Source: Crocinitomicaceae bacterium
GTDB taxonomy: Bacteria; Bacteroidota; Bacteroidia; Flavobacteriales_D; Crocinitomicaceae
Direction of reading: 5' to 3'
Length of the DNA: 64,000 nucleotides
Assembly (NCBI GenBank): GCA_017983465.1
Contig: JAGOBK010000004.1
Coordinates: 186,001 to 250,000 of the forward strand
The notes beneath the pieces were generated by a model. The model made no database searches. It saw only the letters and a program-made list of their open reading frames with translations, and had not been told where the DNA came from. Shown here piece after piece: positions 33,954 through 42,042 of the stretch; position 1 is the first letter of the stretch, and the number at the start of each line of letters is the position of its first letter. The position numbers and the translations under genes were made by a program.

Positions 33954-34892
33954 TTATGCTTGCACATTTTCAAGCATCACCTTCACCATCGCATCTGTGT
34001 CGAATTCCGCTTTCCATCCCCAATCCTTTTGAGCATAGGAATCATCGATGCTATTTGGCCAACTGTCAGCAATGGCTTGACGAAAGTCTGGAGCATAATC
34101 AATAGTGAAATCTGGAAGGTGTTTTTGAATGGAACGAGCTAGTTCCGCTGGTGTAAAAGATGATCCAGCTAAATTATACGCTGAACGAATCTTGATTTGA
34201 TCCGCAGGAGCTTGCATCAATTCAATGGTTCCGCGAATGGCATCATCCATGAACATCATTGGTAATTCGGTATCTTCTTTTAAAAAACAAGTGAAATTTC
34301 CCTGAGCTTTTGCTTTGTAAAAAATATCTACGGCGTAATCTGTCGTTCCGCCACCAGGTAAACTTTTATAGGAAATTAATCCAGGGTAACGGATGCTGCG
34401 AACATCCACGCCAAATTTATTAAAGTAGTATTCACACCAACGTTCACCAGCTTGCTTGGAAATACCATAAACAGTGGATGGTTCCATAACTGTATGTTGA
34501 GGTGTTAAATCTGCAGGTGTTGTTGGACCAAAAACAGCAATGGAACTCGGCCAAAATACTTTTTTCACATGTCCTTCTTTCGCTAAATCTAAAATAGTAA
34601 ACAATCCTTCCATATTTAATCGCCATGCAAAATCTGGATTTTTCTCTGCTGTAGCGGAAAGCAATGCTGCTAATAAATAGACTTCTTCTACTTGTTCGTC
34701 AATGATGTACTTTCGAACAGCTTCACGGTCTAAAATATCCATTTTTAAATAGGGGCCGTTGGAAAGTATTGGTGGACATTCCTCTTTTAAATCTGCTGCA
34801 ATGACATTTTGTGCACCATTGATAGTACGCAATGCTAATACGAGTTCGGTTCCAATTTGTCCGCAAGAACCGATAACGATGATTTTTGACAT
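33954..34892 (-). CDS. tdh: L-threonine 3-dehydrogenase, short-chain (epimerase-like) type
   Basis: NAD-dependent oxidation of L-threonine to 2-amino-3-ketobutyrate. It is an extended short-chain dehydrogenase of 312 residues with Rossmann motif VIGSCGQIGTELV (about 5-17) and active site Tyr-x3-Lys in STVYGISKQAGE (about 139-150). The N-terminus and length agree with the UDP-galactose-4-epimerase-like threonine dehydrogenases described from Flavobacterium and Cytophaga; a generic sugar epimerase is the alternative. The partner 2-amino-3-ketobutyrate ligase (kbl) is not here. It is divergent from the tyrosine catabolism genes. Confidence 0.85.
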   Translation of the reverse strand: MSKIIVIGSCGQIGTELVLALRTINGAQNVIAADLKEECPPILSNGPYLKMDILDREAVRKYIIDEQVEEVYLLAALLSATAEKNPDFAWRLNMEGLFTILDLAKEGHVKKVFWPSSIAVFGPTTPADLTPQHTVMEPSTVYGISKQAGERWCEYYFNKFGVDVRSIRYPGLISYKSLPGGGTTDYAVDIFYKAKAQGNFTCFLKEDTELPMMFMDDAIRGTIELMQAPADQIKIRSAYNLAGSSFTPAELARSIQKHLPDFTIDYAPDFRQAIADSWPNSIDDSYAQKDWGWKAEFDTDAMVKVMLENVQA

Positions 34893-35050
34893 GTAAAAAG
34901 TATTTAGACAAATTTAAGTTTTGCATTTGTTATAAATCGGTTTCTTTTCTATTTTTTATTTCTTCGAAAACTGATTAAAATCATTTATTAGTCATTCAGA
35001 GCTATTTAGTTTTGTTGGGAAATGATCTTTTTAACTAATTTTAGACGGAT

Positions 35051-35064
35051 TGTTTGAACAAACA
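35051..35064. promoter_or_regulatory. Palindrome upstream of hmgA, candidate operator
   Basis: TGTTTG-AA-CAAACA, a 14-bp inverted repeat 12 bases ahead of the hmgA ATG. A TAATTTTA sequence, near the -7 consensus, lies about 15 bases further upstream, so the palindrome would sit at or just after the transcription start, a classic repressor position. Confidence 0.4.
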
Positions 35065-35076
35065 TAAATTAGAACT

Positions 35077-36234
35077 ATGCCTTTTTATCATCAACTAGGG
35101 AAAATTCCACACAAGCGTCATACTGTTTTTCGTCAGGAAAATGGTGAGTTGTATCATGAACAGTTATTCGGAACAGCTGGCTTTGACGGAATGTCCTCCC
35201 TTTTATACCACATTCAACCTCCCACAGTTGTTAAGGAAATTCTTGGACAAAAAGATATTACTCCAGAGGTCGCAATCGAGAAAAACATGCTAATGCGCAG
35301 TTTTCGCGGTTATGATTTACAGCCGAACGAAGATTACGTGGAAAGCCGCGTGCCGGTTTTAATCAACAGCGATGTGTACATCGAACTAGCAGCACCATCG
35401 AAATCGATGACCGATTATTTCTATAAAAATGCCGATGCCGATGAGGTGATCTTCATTCACCGCGGATCAGGAAAATTACGCACGCAATTAGGAAACATCG
35501 ATTTTAGCTACGGAGATTACTTGGTCATTCCTCGTGGGATGATTTATCAATTGGAATTCAATGACAGCGATAACCGTTTGTTAGTGATTCAATCATTTCA
35601 TCCAGTTTTTACGCCAAAAAGATACCGCAATTGGTTTGGACAATTACTCGAGCATTCGCCTTTTTGTGAGCGCGATTTACGTCGTCCACATGAACTAGAA
35701 ACACATAACGAAGAAGGAGATTTCTTAATTCGCATCAAAAAACAAGATGTTTTGTACGATTATGTATATGCGCATCATCCGTTTAATGTTGTTGGTTGGG
35801 ATGGATACAATTTCCCCTATGCATTTTCGATTCACGACTTTGAACCAATCACCGGACGCGTACATTTACCACCACCGATTCACCAAACGTTTGAAACAAG
35901 TGCCTTTGTGATTTGCTCGTTTGTACCTCGTTTATACGACTACCATCCAGATTCGATTCCAGCACCTTATAATCATAGTAATATTGATTCGGATGAGGTT
36001 TTGTACTACGTAGACGGCGATTTCATGAGTCGAAACAACATTGAAAAGGGACAAATTACCTTGCATCCGGCAGGAATTCCTCATGGTCCACACCCAGGAG
36101 CATATGAACGTTCAATCGGAAAAACGGAAACGCAGGAATTAGCGGTGATGATTGATACCTTTAAACCATTAAAATTGACCAAACGCGCAATGGAAATGGA
36201 ATTACCTGAATACGTAAAATCATGGATTCACTAA
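35077..36234 (+). CDS. hmgA: Homogentisate 1,2-dioxygenase
   Basis: Fe(II) ring-cleavage enzyme turning homogentisate into maleylacetoacetate in tyrosine/phenylalanine catabolism. It has 385 residues, shorter than the ~440 of animal and Pseudomonas enzymes, as usual in Bacteroidota. The cupin core has HRGSGKLRTQLGNIDFSYGD (about 128-147). The iron-ligand region includes DSDEVLYYVDGDF and LHPAGIPHGPHPGAYE near the end. It is followed 39 bases later by hpd, which makes its substrate. Later steps (isomerase, fumarylacetoacetase) are outside the window. Confidence 0.94.
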   Translation: MPFYHQLGKIPHKRHTVFRQENGELYHEQLFGTAGFDGMSSLLYHIQPPTVVKEILGQKDITPEVAIEKNMLMRSFRGYDLQPNEDYVESRVPVLINSDVYIELAAPSKSMTDYFYKNADADEVIFIHRGSGKLRTQLGNIDFSYGDYLVIPRGMIYQLEFNDSDNRLLVIQSFHPVFTPKRYRNWFGQLLEHSPFCERDLRRPHELETHNEEGDFLIRIKKQDVLYDYVYAHHPFNVVGWDGYNFPYAFSIHDFEPITGRVHLPPPIHQTFETSAFVICSFVPRLYDYHPDSIPAPYNHSNIDSDEVLYYVDGDFMSRNNIEKGQITLHPAGIPHGPHPGAYERSIGKTETQELAVMIDTFKPLKLTKRAMEMELPEYVKSWIH

Positions 36235-36273
36235 GTCCTAAATTTTCGATAATATTGCAAAGAATTTAAGAAC

Positions 36274-37437
36274 ATGGCAGCAGAAATTAAAAATTTAAAA
36301 GATCTACAGAACGTAGAATATAGTTTAGAAAAGTTATTCTCCGATGCGGAAGACTTCCTTCCACTTCTAGGAACGGATTATGTGGAATTGTATGTTGGAA
36401 ATGCAAAACAATCCGCACACTTCTACAAAACAGCTTTCGGTTTTCAATCCGAAGCTTACGCAGGACTAGAAACCGGAATGAAGGACAGAGTTTCGTATGT
36501 GTTGAAGCAGGAAAAAATCCGATTGGTGCTAACGACACCTTTAACTTCGGACGGTCCAATTAACGAGCACATCAACAAGCATGGGGATGGCGTGAAAGTG
36601 ATTGCACTTTGGGTAGAAGATGCTACGAAAGCCTTTGAAGAAACGACAAAACGTGGAGCGAAACCATTTATGGAGCCGACCCGTGAAGAAGATGCAAATG
36701 GTTACGTGATTCGTTCAGGAATTCATACCTATGGTGAAACGGTTCACATTTTTGTGGAACGTAAAAATTACGATGGAATTTTCTTACCAGGATTCAAAAA
36801 ATGGGAATCGCATTACAATCCAGAACCAACTGGACTTAAATTCATTGACCACATGGTTGGTAATGTGGATTGGCATGAAATGAACACATGGTGTGATTTC
36901 TACAAAAAAGTGATGGGCTTTGCTCAAATCATTTCCTTTGATGACAACGATATTTCTACGGAATTTACCGCATTGATGTCCAAGGTGATGTCGAACGGTA
37001 ACGGCCGCATTAAATTCCCGATCAACGAACCAGCGGAAGGAAAGAAAAAATCTCAGATTGAAGAATACATTGATTTTTACAATGGAGCAGGAGTTCAACA
37101 CATTGCTGTAGCTACCAACGATATCGTCGCAACGGTTTCTGCCATGCGCGATCGTGGAGTAGAATTCTTGTATGTTCCAGAGACGTACTACGATGATTTA
37201 CTTGAACGTGTTGGGGATATTGAAGAGGATGTAGAGGTTTTAAAACAACACGGAATTTTAATTGACCGCGATGAGGAAGGATACTTATTGCAGTTATTTA
37301 CGAAGCCGGTCGTAGATCGTCCAACAATGTTCTTTGAAATCATCCAACGAAAAGGCGCACAGTCCTTCGGAAAAGGAAACTTTAAAGCATTGTTCGAATC
37401 GATTGAAAGAGAACAAGAAAACAGAGGAACGCTTTAA
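36274..37437 (+). CDS. hpd: 4-Hydroxyphenylpyruvate dioxygenase
   Basis: Fe(II) dioxygenase converting 4-hydroxyphenylpyruvate to homogentisate, the substrate of HmgA. It has 387 residues with two vicinal-oxygen-chelate halves. Iron ligands are the His in FIDHMVGNVD, the His in VQHIAVATNDI and the Glu in FFEIIQRKG near the C-terminus; the final GNFKALFESIEREQENRGTL is the typical closing helix of HPD. It is directly downstream of hmgA with a terminator behind it, so the two form a short tyrosine-degradation operon. Confidence 0.96.
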   Translation: MAAEIKNLKDLQNVEYSLEKLFSDAEDFLPLLGTDYVELYVGNAKQSAHFYKTAFGFQSEAYAGLETGMKDRVSYVLKQEKIRLVLTTPLTSDGPINEHINKHGDGVKVIALWVEDATKAFEETTKRGAKPFMEPTREEDANGYVIRSGIHTYGETVHIFVERKNYDGIFLPGFKKWESHYNPEPTGLKFIDHMVGNVDWHEMNTWCDFYKKVMGFAQIISFDDNDISTEFTALMSKVMSNGNGRIKFPINEPAEGKKKSQIEEYIDFYNGAGVQHIAVATNDIVATVSAMRDRGVEFLYVPETYYDDLLERVGDIEEDVEVLKQHGILIDRDEEGYLLQLFTKPVVDRPTMFFEIIQRKGAQSFGKGNFKALFESIEREQENRGTL

Positions 37438-37458
37438 TAGCTTGACTTTCGAAATAAT

Positions 37459-37493
37459 AAAAAGCCCTGACAACAGAATCGTCAGGGCTTTTT
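37459..37493. terminator. Bidirectional terminator after hpd
   Basis: A 13-bp perfect inverted repeat (AAAAAGCCCTGAC, 37459-37471, and GTCAGGGCTTTTT, 37481-37493) with a 9-base loop, flanked by T-runs on both strands, between convergent genes. Confidence 0.9.
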
Positions 37494-37512
37494 TATTTCT
37501 GATCGTTTTGGA

Positions 37513-38124
37513 TCAAGAAAAATGAAACGACATCAGTTCCGATAGTTCTTGTTGAATGGAAGAACTTCGGTCTTGATTATAGGCATTTTGGATGCGTTCC
37601 ACGAGAATGGCATGATCAGTGATTCCTTCCGCTTTGGTATCAGTCACTACTTGTTGAATGGTTTTTGGCCGAGGTCCCCAAGAAAAAACCTCTCGGTGCT
37701 GGTCATCTAGGCAAATTAATTTCGGAATTGATCTCCCGCCATTCGTAAGGTATTGGTCCATAATTTCCTCATGCTCATCGCGTAGTATGATTTTTAAATC
37801 GAGGTGTTCGGTTTCTGCGGCGATTTTCCCGATGACCGGGACAATTTGCGCAGCGTCCCCACACCATGCTTCGCTAATCAATAGCCATGTCAATGGCTGA
37901 CTTAATTTTAAAAGATTTTCTTTCACTGCATCCGTTAGAACGGTCGTTTTCTCCACGCGCTTCATGCGTTTCGCATTTAATTCCGTAAAATGAATGAGGT
38001 CTTCGCGTTGTTCGGGTCCGGATGTTTTCCCCTGTGAAACTAAATCCAAAACATGTTCTTTGTATGCTTCAAAGCTATAGGTGTTCCCTAATTGATTTGG
38101 TAATATCATCGATTCCTTTTTCAT
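37513..38124 (-). CDS. Thioredoxin-like protein with a single active-site Cys
   Basis: A 203-residue cytosolic protein of a thioredoxin-fold family common in Flavobacteriia. The helical N-terminal extension is followed by the thioredoxin core: LTWLLISEAWCGDAAQIVPV carries the active site, where the usual CGPC is replaced by CGDA, leaving only the N-terminal Cys. The cis-proline region reads GRSIPKLICLDD. Without the second Cys it cannot work as a standard dithiol oxidoreductase; a monothiol or bacillithiol-type role is possible. It is a single gene between a terminator and the tRNA promoter region. Confidence 0.85.
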   Translation of the reverse strand: MKKESMILPNQLGNTYSFEAYKEHVLDLVSQGKTSGPEQREDLIHFTELNAKRMKRVEKTTVLTDAVKENLLKLSQPLTWLLISEAWCGDAAQIVPVIGKIAAETEHLDLKIILRDEHEEIMDQYLTNGGRSIPKLICLDDQHREVFSWGPRPKTIQQVVTDTKAEGITDHAILVERIQNAYNQDRSSSIQQELSELMSFHFS

Positions 38125-38264
38125 CTCTTATTGACTTTTTAATTCTACTCGGAAAGTTACAAGGAATTTGGAAAATGAAATGAAACATTTGTCACATGTA
38201 GAAAAAATCATAAAAAAAATGAAATGAGTTTGGTGTAGTATTACCAAAATTAAATAAGATTTAA

Positions 38265-38272
38265 TATATTTG
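38265..38272 (+). promoter_or_regulatory. Candidate -7 element TATATTTG of the tRNA-His gene
   Basis: TATATTTG matches TAnnTTTG, 14 bases ahead of the tRNA 5' end. No TTG at the usual spacing was found. Confidence 0.5.
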
Positions 38273-38286
38273 CACCCACGTAAAAC

Positions 38287-38361
38287 GGAGAATGTAGCTC
38301 AGTTGGTTAGAGCGCTGGTTTGTGGTACCAGAGGTCGCGGGTTCGAGACCCGTCTTTCTCC
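38287..38361 (+). tRNA. tRNA-His (anticodon GTG)
   Basis: Cloverleaf read by eye. The anticodon stem CTGGT/ACCAG encloses TTGTGGT, with anticodon GTG. The D arm is GCTC AGTTGGTTA GAGC and the T arm is GCGGG TTCGAGA CCCGT. An extra G at the 5' end (38287) pairs with C73, the hallmark of tRNA-His. The acceptor stem has one T-T mismatch (position 6 with 67). CCA is not fully encoded. A terminator follows. Confidence 0.93.
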
Positions 38362-38369
38362 CACTTTTC

Positions 38370-38398
38370 AAGGCTGTAGATTTCTGCAGCCTTTTTTA
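38370..38398 (+). terminator. Terminator after tRNA-His
   Basis: A 10-bp stem (AAGGCTGTAG / CTGCAGCCTT, one G-T pair) with an ATTT loop and a T-run. It overlaps the end of the convergent hydrolase gene by three bases. Confidence 0.88.
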
Positions 38399-39220
38399 TT
38401 TCAGTTTATTTAAGGTCAGTTCACAAAGTTCTAAAAGGGTAGAGGGCAGTTCTCTATTTTTCCAAGGATGCATTGCACCAAAGACATGATCTGCATTTAT
38501 GATCACATGTAAATCAAGTTCTTTCCAATTAGCTAAATCATAGCCTTCCTGAATGGGTACTGAAGTATCCTTGTCCCCGTGATACAGGAAAATCGGAATT
38601 GTCAAGTCTTTAATGGCGTTTTCAATGTTCAATTCGGAAGCATTTCCTACGTAATCTTCATATAAGGAAAAGTACTGTGGAAGTTTTTGTTTGGTTCGCC
38701 CATTTTCAATGAAGCGTACACCTTCTTCTTTCCATTTTTCATGCGCTTCGTCTTTTGGGAAACGCGACCCAATATCCGAAATGGCTGCCCAGGTATGAAT
38801 AGATCGTAGAGGAAAAGTAGTTTGTAAATTTCTTCCAACTAAGATAACATCTCCACCGCCTCTGGAATGTCCGATGAGGTGAATCCCCTGAATATCCAAA
38901 GCTTTTTGCGTTATCCAATGAAGTACAGCCTCGATATCTTGAATTTCGTATGTATAACAATTTTCACCAAAGGCTTTTTCATCCGGAAAGTCAATACCGT
39001 TTTCCATTGTGCCTCCGTTGTGACTCAAATTAAATTTGCAGAATCCATAGTTTTTCCCGGTAAAATACTGCTGAACGAGGTTCCATGCTCCCCAGTCCTT
39101 GAACCCCATGAATCCGTGGACGAAAAGAATCAGTTCTCCATTAAACTTTTCTGGAATTTCGAGATCAATAAGGCTTTGTCTTCCGGCTGAACCTGTGTAT
39201 GTACTATTCGCTAATTTCAT
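38396..39220 (-). CDS. Alpha/beta hydrolase
   Basis: A 274-residue alpha/beta-hydrolase (ATG at 39220; an in-frame GTG lies two codons upstream). The nucleophile elbow is HLIGHSRGGGDVILV (about 117-131, Ser in GHSRG); the Asp is probably in FLYHGDKDTSVP and the catalytic His in NADHVFGAMHPW. The oxyanion region is LFVHGFMGFKDWGAWN. There is no signal peptide, so it is a cytosolic esterase or acylpeptidase-type enzyme with unknown substrate. It overlaps the DUF2130 gene end by 17 bases and is probably co-transcribed. Confidence 0.87.
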   Translation of the reverse strand: MKLANSTYTGSAGRQSLIDLEIPEKFNGELILFVHGFMGFKDWGAWNLVQQYFTGKNYGFCKFNLSHNGGTMENGIDFPDEKAFGENCYTYEIQDIEAVLHWITQKALDIQGIHLIGHSRGGGDVILVGRNLQTTFPLRSIHTWAAISDIGSRFPKDEAHEKWKEEGVRFIENGRTKQKLPQYFSLYEDYVGNASELNIENAIKDLTIPIFLYHGDKDTSVPIQEGYDLANWKELDLHVIINADHVFGAMHPWKNRELPSTLLELCELTLNKLK

Positions 39221-40469
39221 CGTCACTTTCTCCAGGTAATTCCAATGCTCTCACACTTTGAATCGCATTTCCGGCAATTCCACGGATGGATGCGTGCATG
39301 TCGATCGTATTCATAATGACTTTCTCAATTTGCTTTTCTCGTTCTTTCCAAATGCGTTGCATGGAACGTTTTTCGGTTTCGAGTCCATTTTTCATGGAAG
39401 TAAATCCTTCAACAATGGCTTCCACTTGCATGCGGAAATTCGTGCTGGTCAAGAAGTCGTACAACATGTGCATTTTATCCCCACGATTGACTTGTGATCC
39501 CAATGCTGAATGCACTTGAATCACCGTTTCACGCAGAACTCCCGACAATCCTTTGAATTCTTCGTAGGTACACACGTACACGCCATCCTTCATTCCCATT
39601 CGTTGTAAATCCGATGGCATGGCTTCAGTCACCAGGACACCGATATCTGCTCCTTTTTCGCGCATGTCCGCTTTGAATTTCGCAATCCATCCGGGTTGGA
39701 AATCTTTGGTGCGCTTGCTTTCGTAATAGATTTTCCCGCAATTTTGATCACTGCGTGTATTCACGATTTGAATGCAATCGCCGCCTCTTGCTCCTTTTTT
39801 GATTTCTTCAATGGTATCTAGTGGAAACTGAGTTCCCAACCATTCTTCAATCGCCAATTCTTGCACTTCTCCTTGCAACTGCATGGAACCTTGTTCTTGT
39901 TTGCGAATCATTTCTTCTGTGAGGTTCTTTTGATCCTCAAGTTTCTTCTGCAGTTCCTTGATTCGAAGTTCATTGCTATCCTCGACCAACTTTTTGATTT
40001 TCTCTTTCTCGAGTTGAAGAAGTTCATTCATTTTTGTTTCCGCCGCCAATTGAGCAATGGACTGTGCTTCTTCTTTTTCGCGTTTGAGTCGTTCGACTTC
40101 CGCTTTAGTTTTGTTGAGTTCACTTACCTGTGCGGACTTTTCATTGAGTTCTTTTTGCAAGGCATCCATTTGTGCGCCTTGTTCTTCCGCGATTTTTAAT
40201 TTGAGTTTCTCTTCAATTTTACTACGTTCCTCAATGATCGACTTCTCCAAGCGCTCATGGAAAAGTTCGTTTTCTCTTTTTTTCTTTTCTTCAAATGCCT
40301 GCTTCTCCTCGCGAAGTTTATCGACAAGCTCATTCATCTTTGCTTGTTCTGAATGTATTTGTGCTTGATATTTCGCTTGATATTCTGCCTCGAGTTGGTG
40401 AGAAAGAATATTGGTGACATCGATGTTTGTCCCACAATTTGGACACTTAATTTGTTCGTTCGCTGACAT
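39204..40469 (-). CDS. DUF2130 protein with zinc-ribbon N-terminus
   Basis: A 421-residue protein in three parts: an N-terminal zinc-ribbon-like start (IKCPNCGTNIDVTNILSHQL, one CxxC), a long charged coiled coil (about 35-200, Glu/Lys/Gln-rich), and the DUF2130 domain (about 205-375). That domain carries ARGGDCIQIVNTR, KIYYESKRTKDFQPGWIAKF and EAMPSDLQRMG, a pattern reminiscent of restriction-endonuclease-like nucleases (D..ExK-type ESKRTK). A nuclease activity is inference, not shown. Neighbours are a short zinc-finger gene 8 bases upstream and a hydrolase downstream. Confidence 0.87.
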   Translation of the reverse strand: MSANEQIKCPNCGTNIDVTNILSHQLEAEYQAKYQAQIHSEQAKMNELVDKLREEKQAFEEKKKRENELFHERLEKSIIEERSKIEEKLKLKIAEEQGAQMDALQKELNEKSAQVSELNKTKAEVERLKREKEEAQSIAQLAAETKMNELLQLEKEKIKKLVEDSNELRIKELQKKLEDQKNLTEEMIRKQEQGSMQLQGEVQELAIEEWLGTQFPLDTIEEIKKGARGGDCIQIVNTRSDQNCGKIYYESKRTKDFQPGWIAKFKADMREKGADIGVLVTEAMPSDLQRMGMKDGVYVCTYEEFKGLSGVLRETVIQVHSALGSQVNRGDKMHMLYDFLTSTNFRMQVEAIVEGFTSMKNGLETEKRSMQRIWKEREKQIEKVIMNTIDMHASIRGIAGNAIQSVRALELPGESDDEISE

Positions 40470-40477
40470 GAAGGTCT

Positions 40478-40840
40478 TTATTTTACGTAGTCTTGTTTCT
40501 GGACCAACATGAATTGGTCATTATTGAGTCGAATATAACCAAAATCGTAACAAAATACGTAACTCGAACCTTTTCTTGTGGAATAAACATTGGTGTAATA
40601 ATGAAAATTAAATCCTTCCTCTGCGAGTAGCATGCCTTCAACGGTTCGTTTTCCATCTGGATTCAAGTTCGCAAGGATTCTTCTATTTTTCCGTAAAATG
40701 GCATTTATGCGTCTAACAACCATGTTTGCGTCTTCATTGATTCGGTTGTTAAAAGAGTTGCGGCAGTAATCCGAACAAAATTTCTGGTCCCTTCTTCCCA
40801 CCAGTTTGATGGAACATTCTAAACATTGACGATTTTTCAT
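40478..40840 (-). CDS. Small zinc-finger protein of unknown function
   Basis: A 120-residue protein with an N-terminal Cys-rich treble-clef-like motif (MKNRQCLECSIKLVGRRDQK, then FCSDYCRNSFNNR): CxxC then CSxxC spacing, typical of small nucleic-acid or protein-binding fingers. The middle is basic (MVVRRINAILRKNRRILANL) and the C-terminal half is beta-rich. It is widespread in Bacteroidota as a hypothetical protein in my recollection. It directly precedes the DUF2130 gene (8 bases), which also has a zinc ribbon. Confidence 0.75.
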   Translation of the reverse strand: MKNRQCLECSIKLVGRRDQKFCSDYCRNSFNNRINEDANMVVRRINAILRKNRRILANLNPDGKRTVEGMLLAEEGFNFHYYTNVYSTRKGSSYVFCYDFGYIRLNNDQFMLVQKQDYVK

Positions 40841-41066
40841 GAAAGTTTTTTTATCTATAACTGCTTTTTTTTTGCTTTCATATATTTTTTGGAAAATAAA
40901 TTTAATGTTAAGTCAATCAGTCAATTGCAATATTCATCCAAGTGCCATCGATATTCATTTATAGGCTGTTTCGGCTCGAAAAAACGTTACTTAATGAAAA
41001 AAAGTGCGTTAAAACTGAACCTTTTCTTCTTTATGTAAGTAAAAGGACACGCAACAATCAAAAAAA

Positions 41067-41936
41067 ATGAGGCAGTTAAAAATCGCAAAACAGGTTACCA
41101 ACAGGGAAACCGCATCTTTAGACAAGTATTTACAGGAAATCGGTCGTGTAGACCTGATCACTGCAGATGAAGAAGTTGAGTTAGCTCGACGCATCAAAGC
41201 AGGTGACCGTGTCGCACTTGAACGCTTAACGAAAGCGAATTTACGTTTCGTTGTTTCCGTATCTAAACAATATCAAAATCAAGGTTTGGCTTTGCCAGAT
41301 TTGATCAACGAGGGTAACTTGGGATTGATTAAAGCTGCTGAACGTTTTGACGAAACACGTGGATTTAAATTCATTTCATACGCTGTATGGTGGATTCGTC
41401 AGTCGATTCTTCAAGCGTTAGCAGAACAAGCACGTATCGTACGTTTACCATTGAATAAAATTGGTAACATCAACAAAATCAATCGTGCCTATTCGGAATT
41501 AGAACAAAAGTTAGAGCGTCCACCATCGGCGGATGAATTAGCTGAGTTCTTGAACGTAACTCCAGAGGAAGTGAAACAAACACTTTCGCAAAACGGACGC
41601 CACGTATCGATGGATGCACCATTAATCGAAGGGGACGAATCAACATCTAGCATGTACGATGTCATGCAAGGTGATTCATTACCTAGTCCAGAAGCTAATT
41701 TGGTTTTGGAGTCTTTGAGAAGCGATATCCGTCGTTCATTAACTTCTTTAACACCAAGAGAAAGCGAAGTGATTAGCATGTTCTACGGATTGGAAGGAAA
41801 AGCACCACTTTCGTTAGAAGAAATTGGAGATAAGTTTGACCTTACTCGTGAACGTGTTCGTCAAATCAAGGAAAAAGCGATTCGTCGTTTGAAACACACA
41901 ACGAAAAACAGAGTACTGAAAAGTTATTTAGGATAA
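41067..41936 (+). CDS. rpoD: Primary RNA polymerase sigma factor RpoD/SigA
   Basis: Housekeeping sigma factor, 289 residues, the short Bacteroidota form without the long N-terminal region 1.1. Regions: 1.2 ([20 protein letters not shown]), 2 ([20 protein letters not shown] then [18 protein letters not shown]), 3 ([20 protein letters not shown]), 4 ([15 protein letters not shown] and [18 protein letters not shown]). It is the factor expected to read the TAnnTTTG promoters noted elsewhere. A 226-base gap lies upstream, and a terminator follows at 42005. Confidence 0.97.
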   Translation: MRQLKIAKQVTNRETASLDKYLQEIGRVDLITADEEVELARRIKAGDRVALERLTKANLRFVVSVSKQYQNQGLALPDLINEGNLGLIKAAERFDETRGFKFISYAVWWIRQSILQALAEQARIVRLPLNKIGNINKINRAYSELEQKLERPPSADELAEFLNVTPEEVKQTLSQNGRHVSMDAPLIEGDESTSSMYDVMQGDSLPSPEANLVLESLRSDIRRSLTSLTPRESEVISMFYGLEGKAPLSLEEIGDKFDLTRERVRQIKEKAIRRLKHTTKNRVLKSYLG

Positions 41937-42004
41937 TTCAAGGCGGGTCAATAACCACCTACCACCAGTAAACCACTTGTTGGCCGGCTTTGAATAGCAT
42001 TGAG

Positions 42005-42032
42005 AAGGAGTTCGTAAGAACTCCTTTTTTTA
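42005..42032 (+). terminator. Terminator after rpoD
   Basis: Stem AAGGAGTTC / GAACTCCTT with a GTAA loop (42005-42026) and a T-run. It sits 68 bases after the rpoD stop and ahead of the convergent priA end. Confidence 0.88.
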
Positions 42033-42042
42033 TGTCTAAAGC

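Noticed and set aside
42005..42032. Bidirectional terminator serving priA as well
   Set aside because: On the minus strand no T-run follows the hairpin, so only the rpoD direction is supported.
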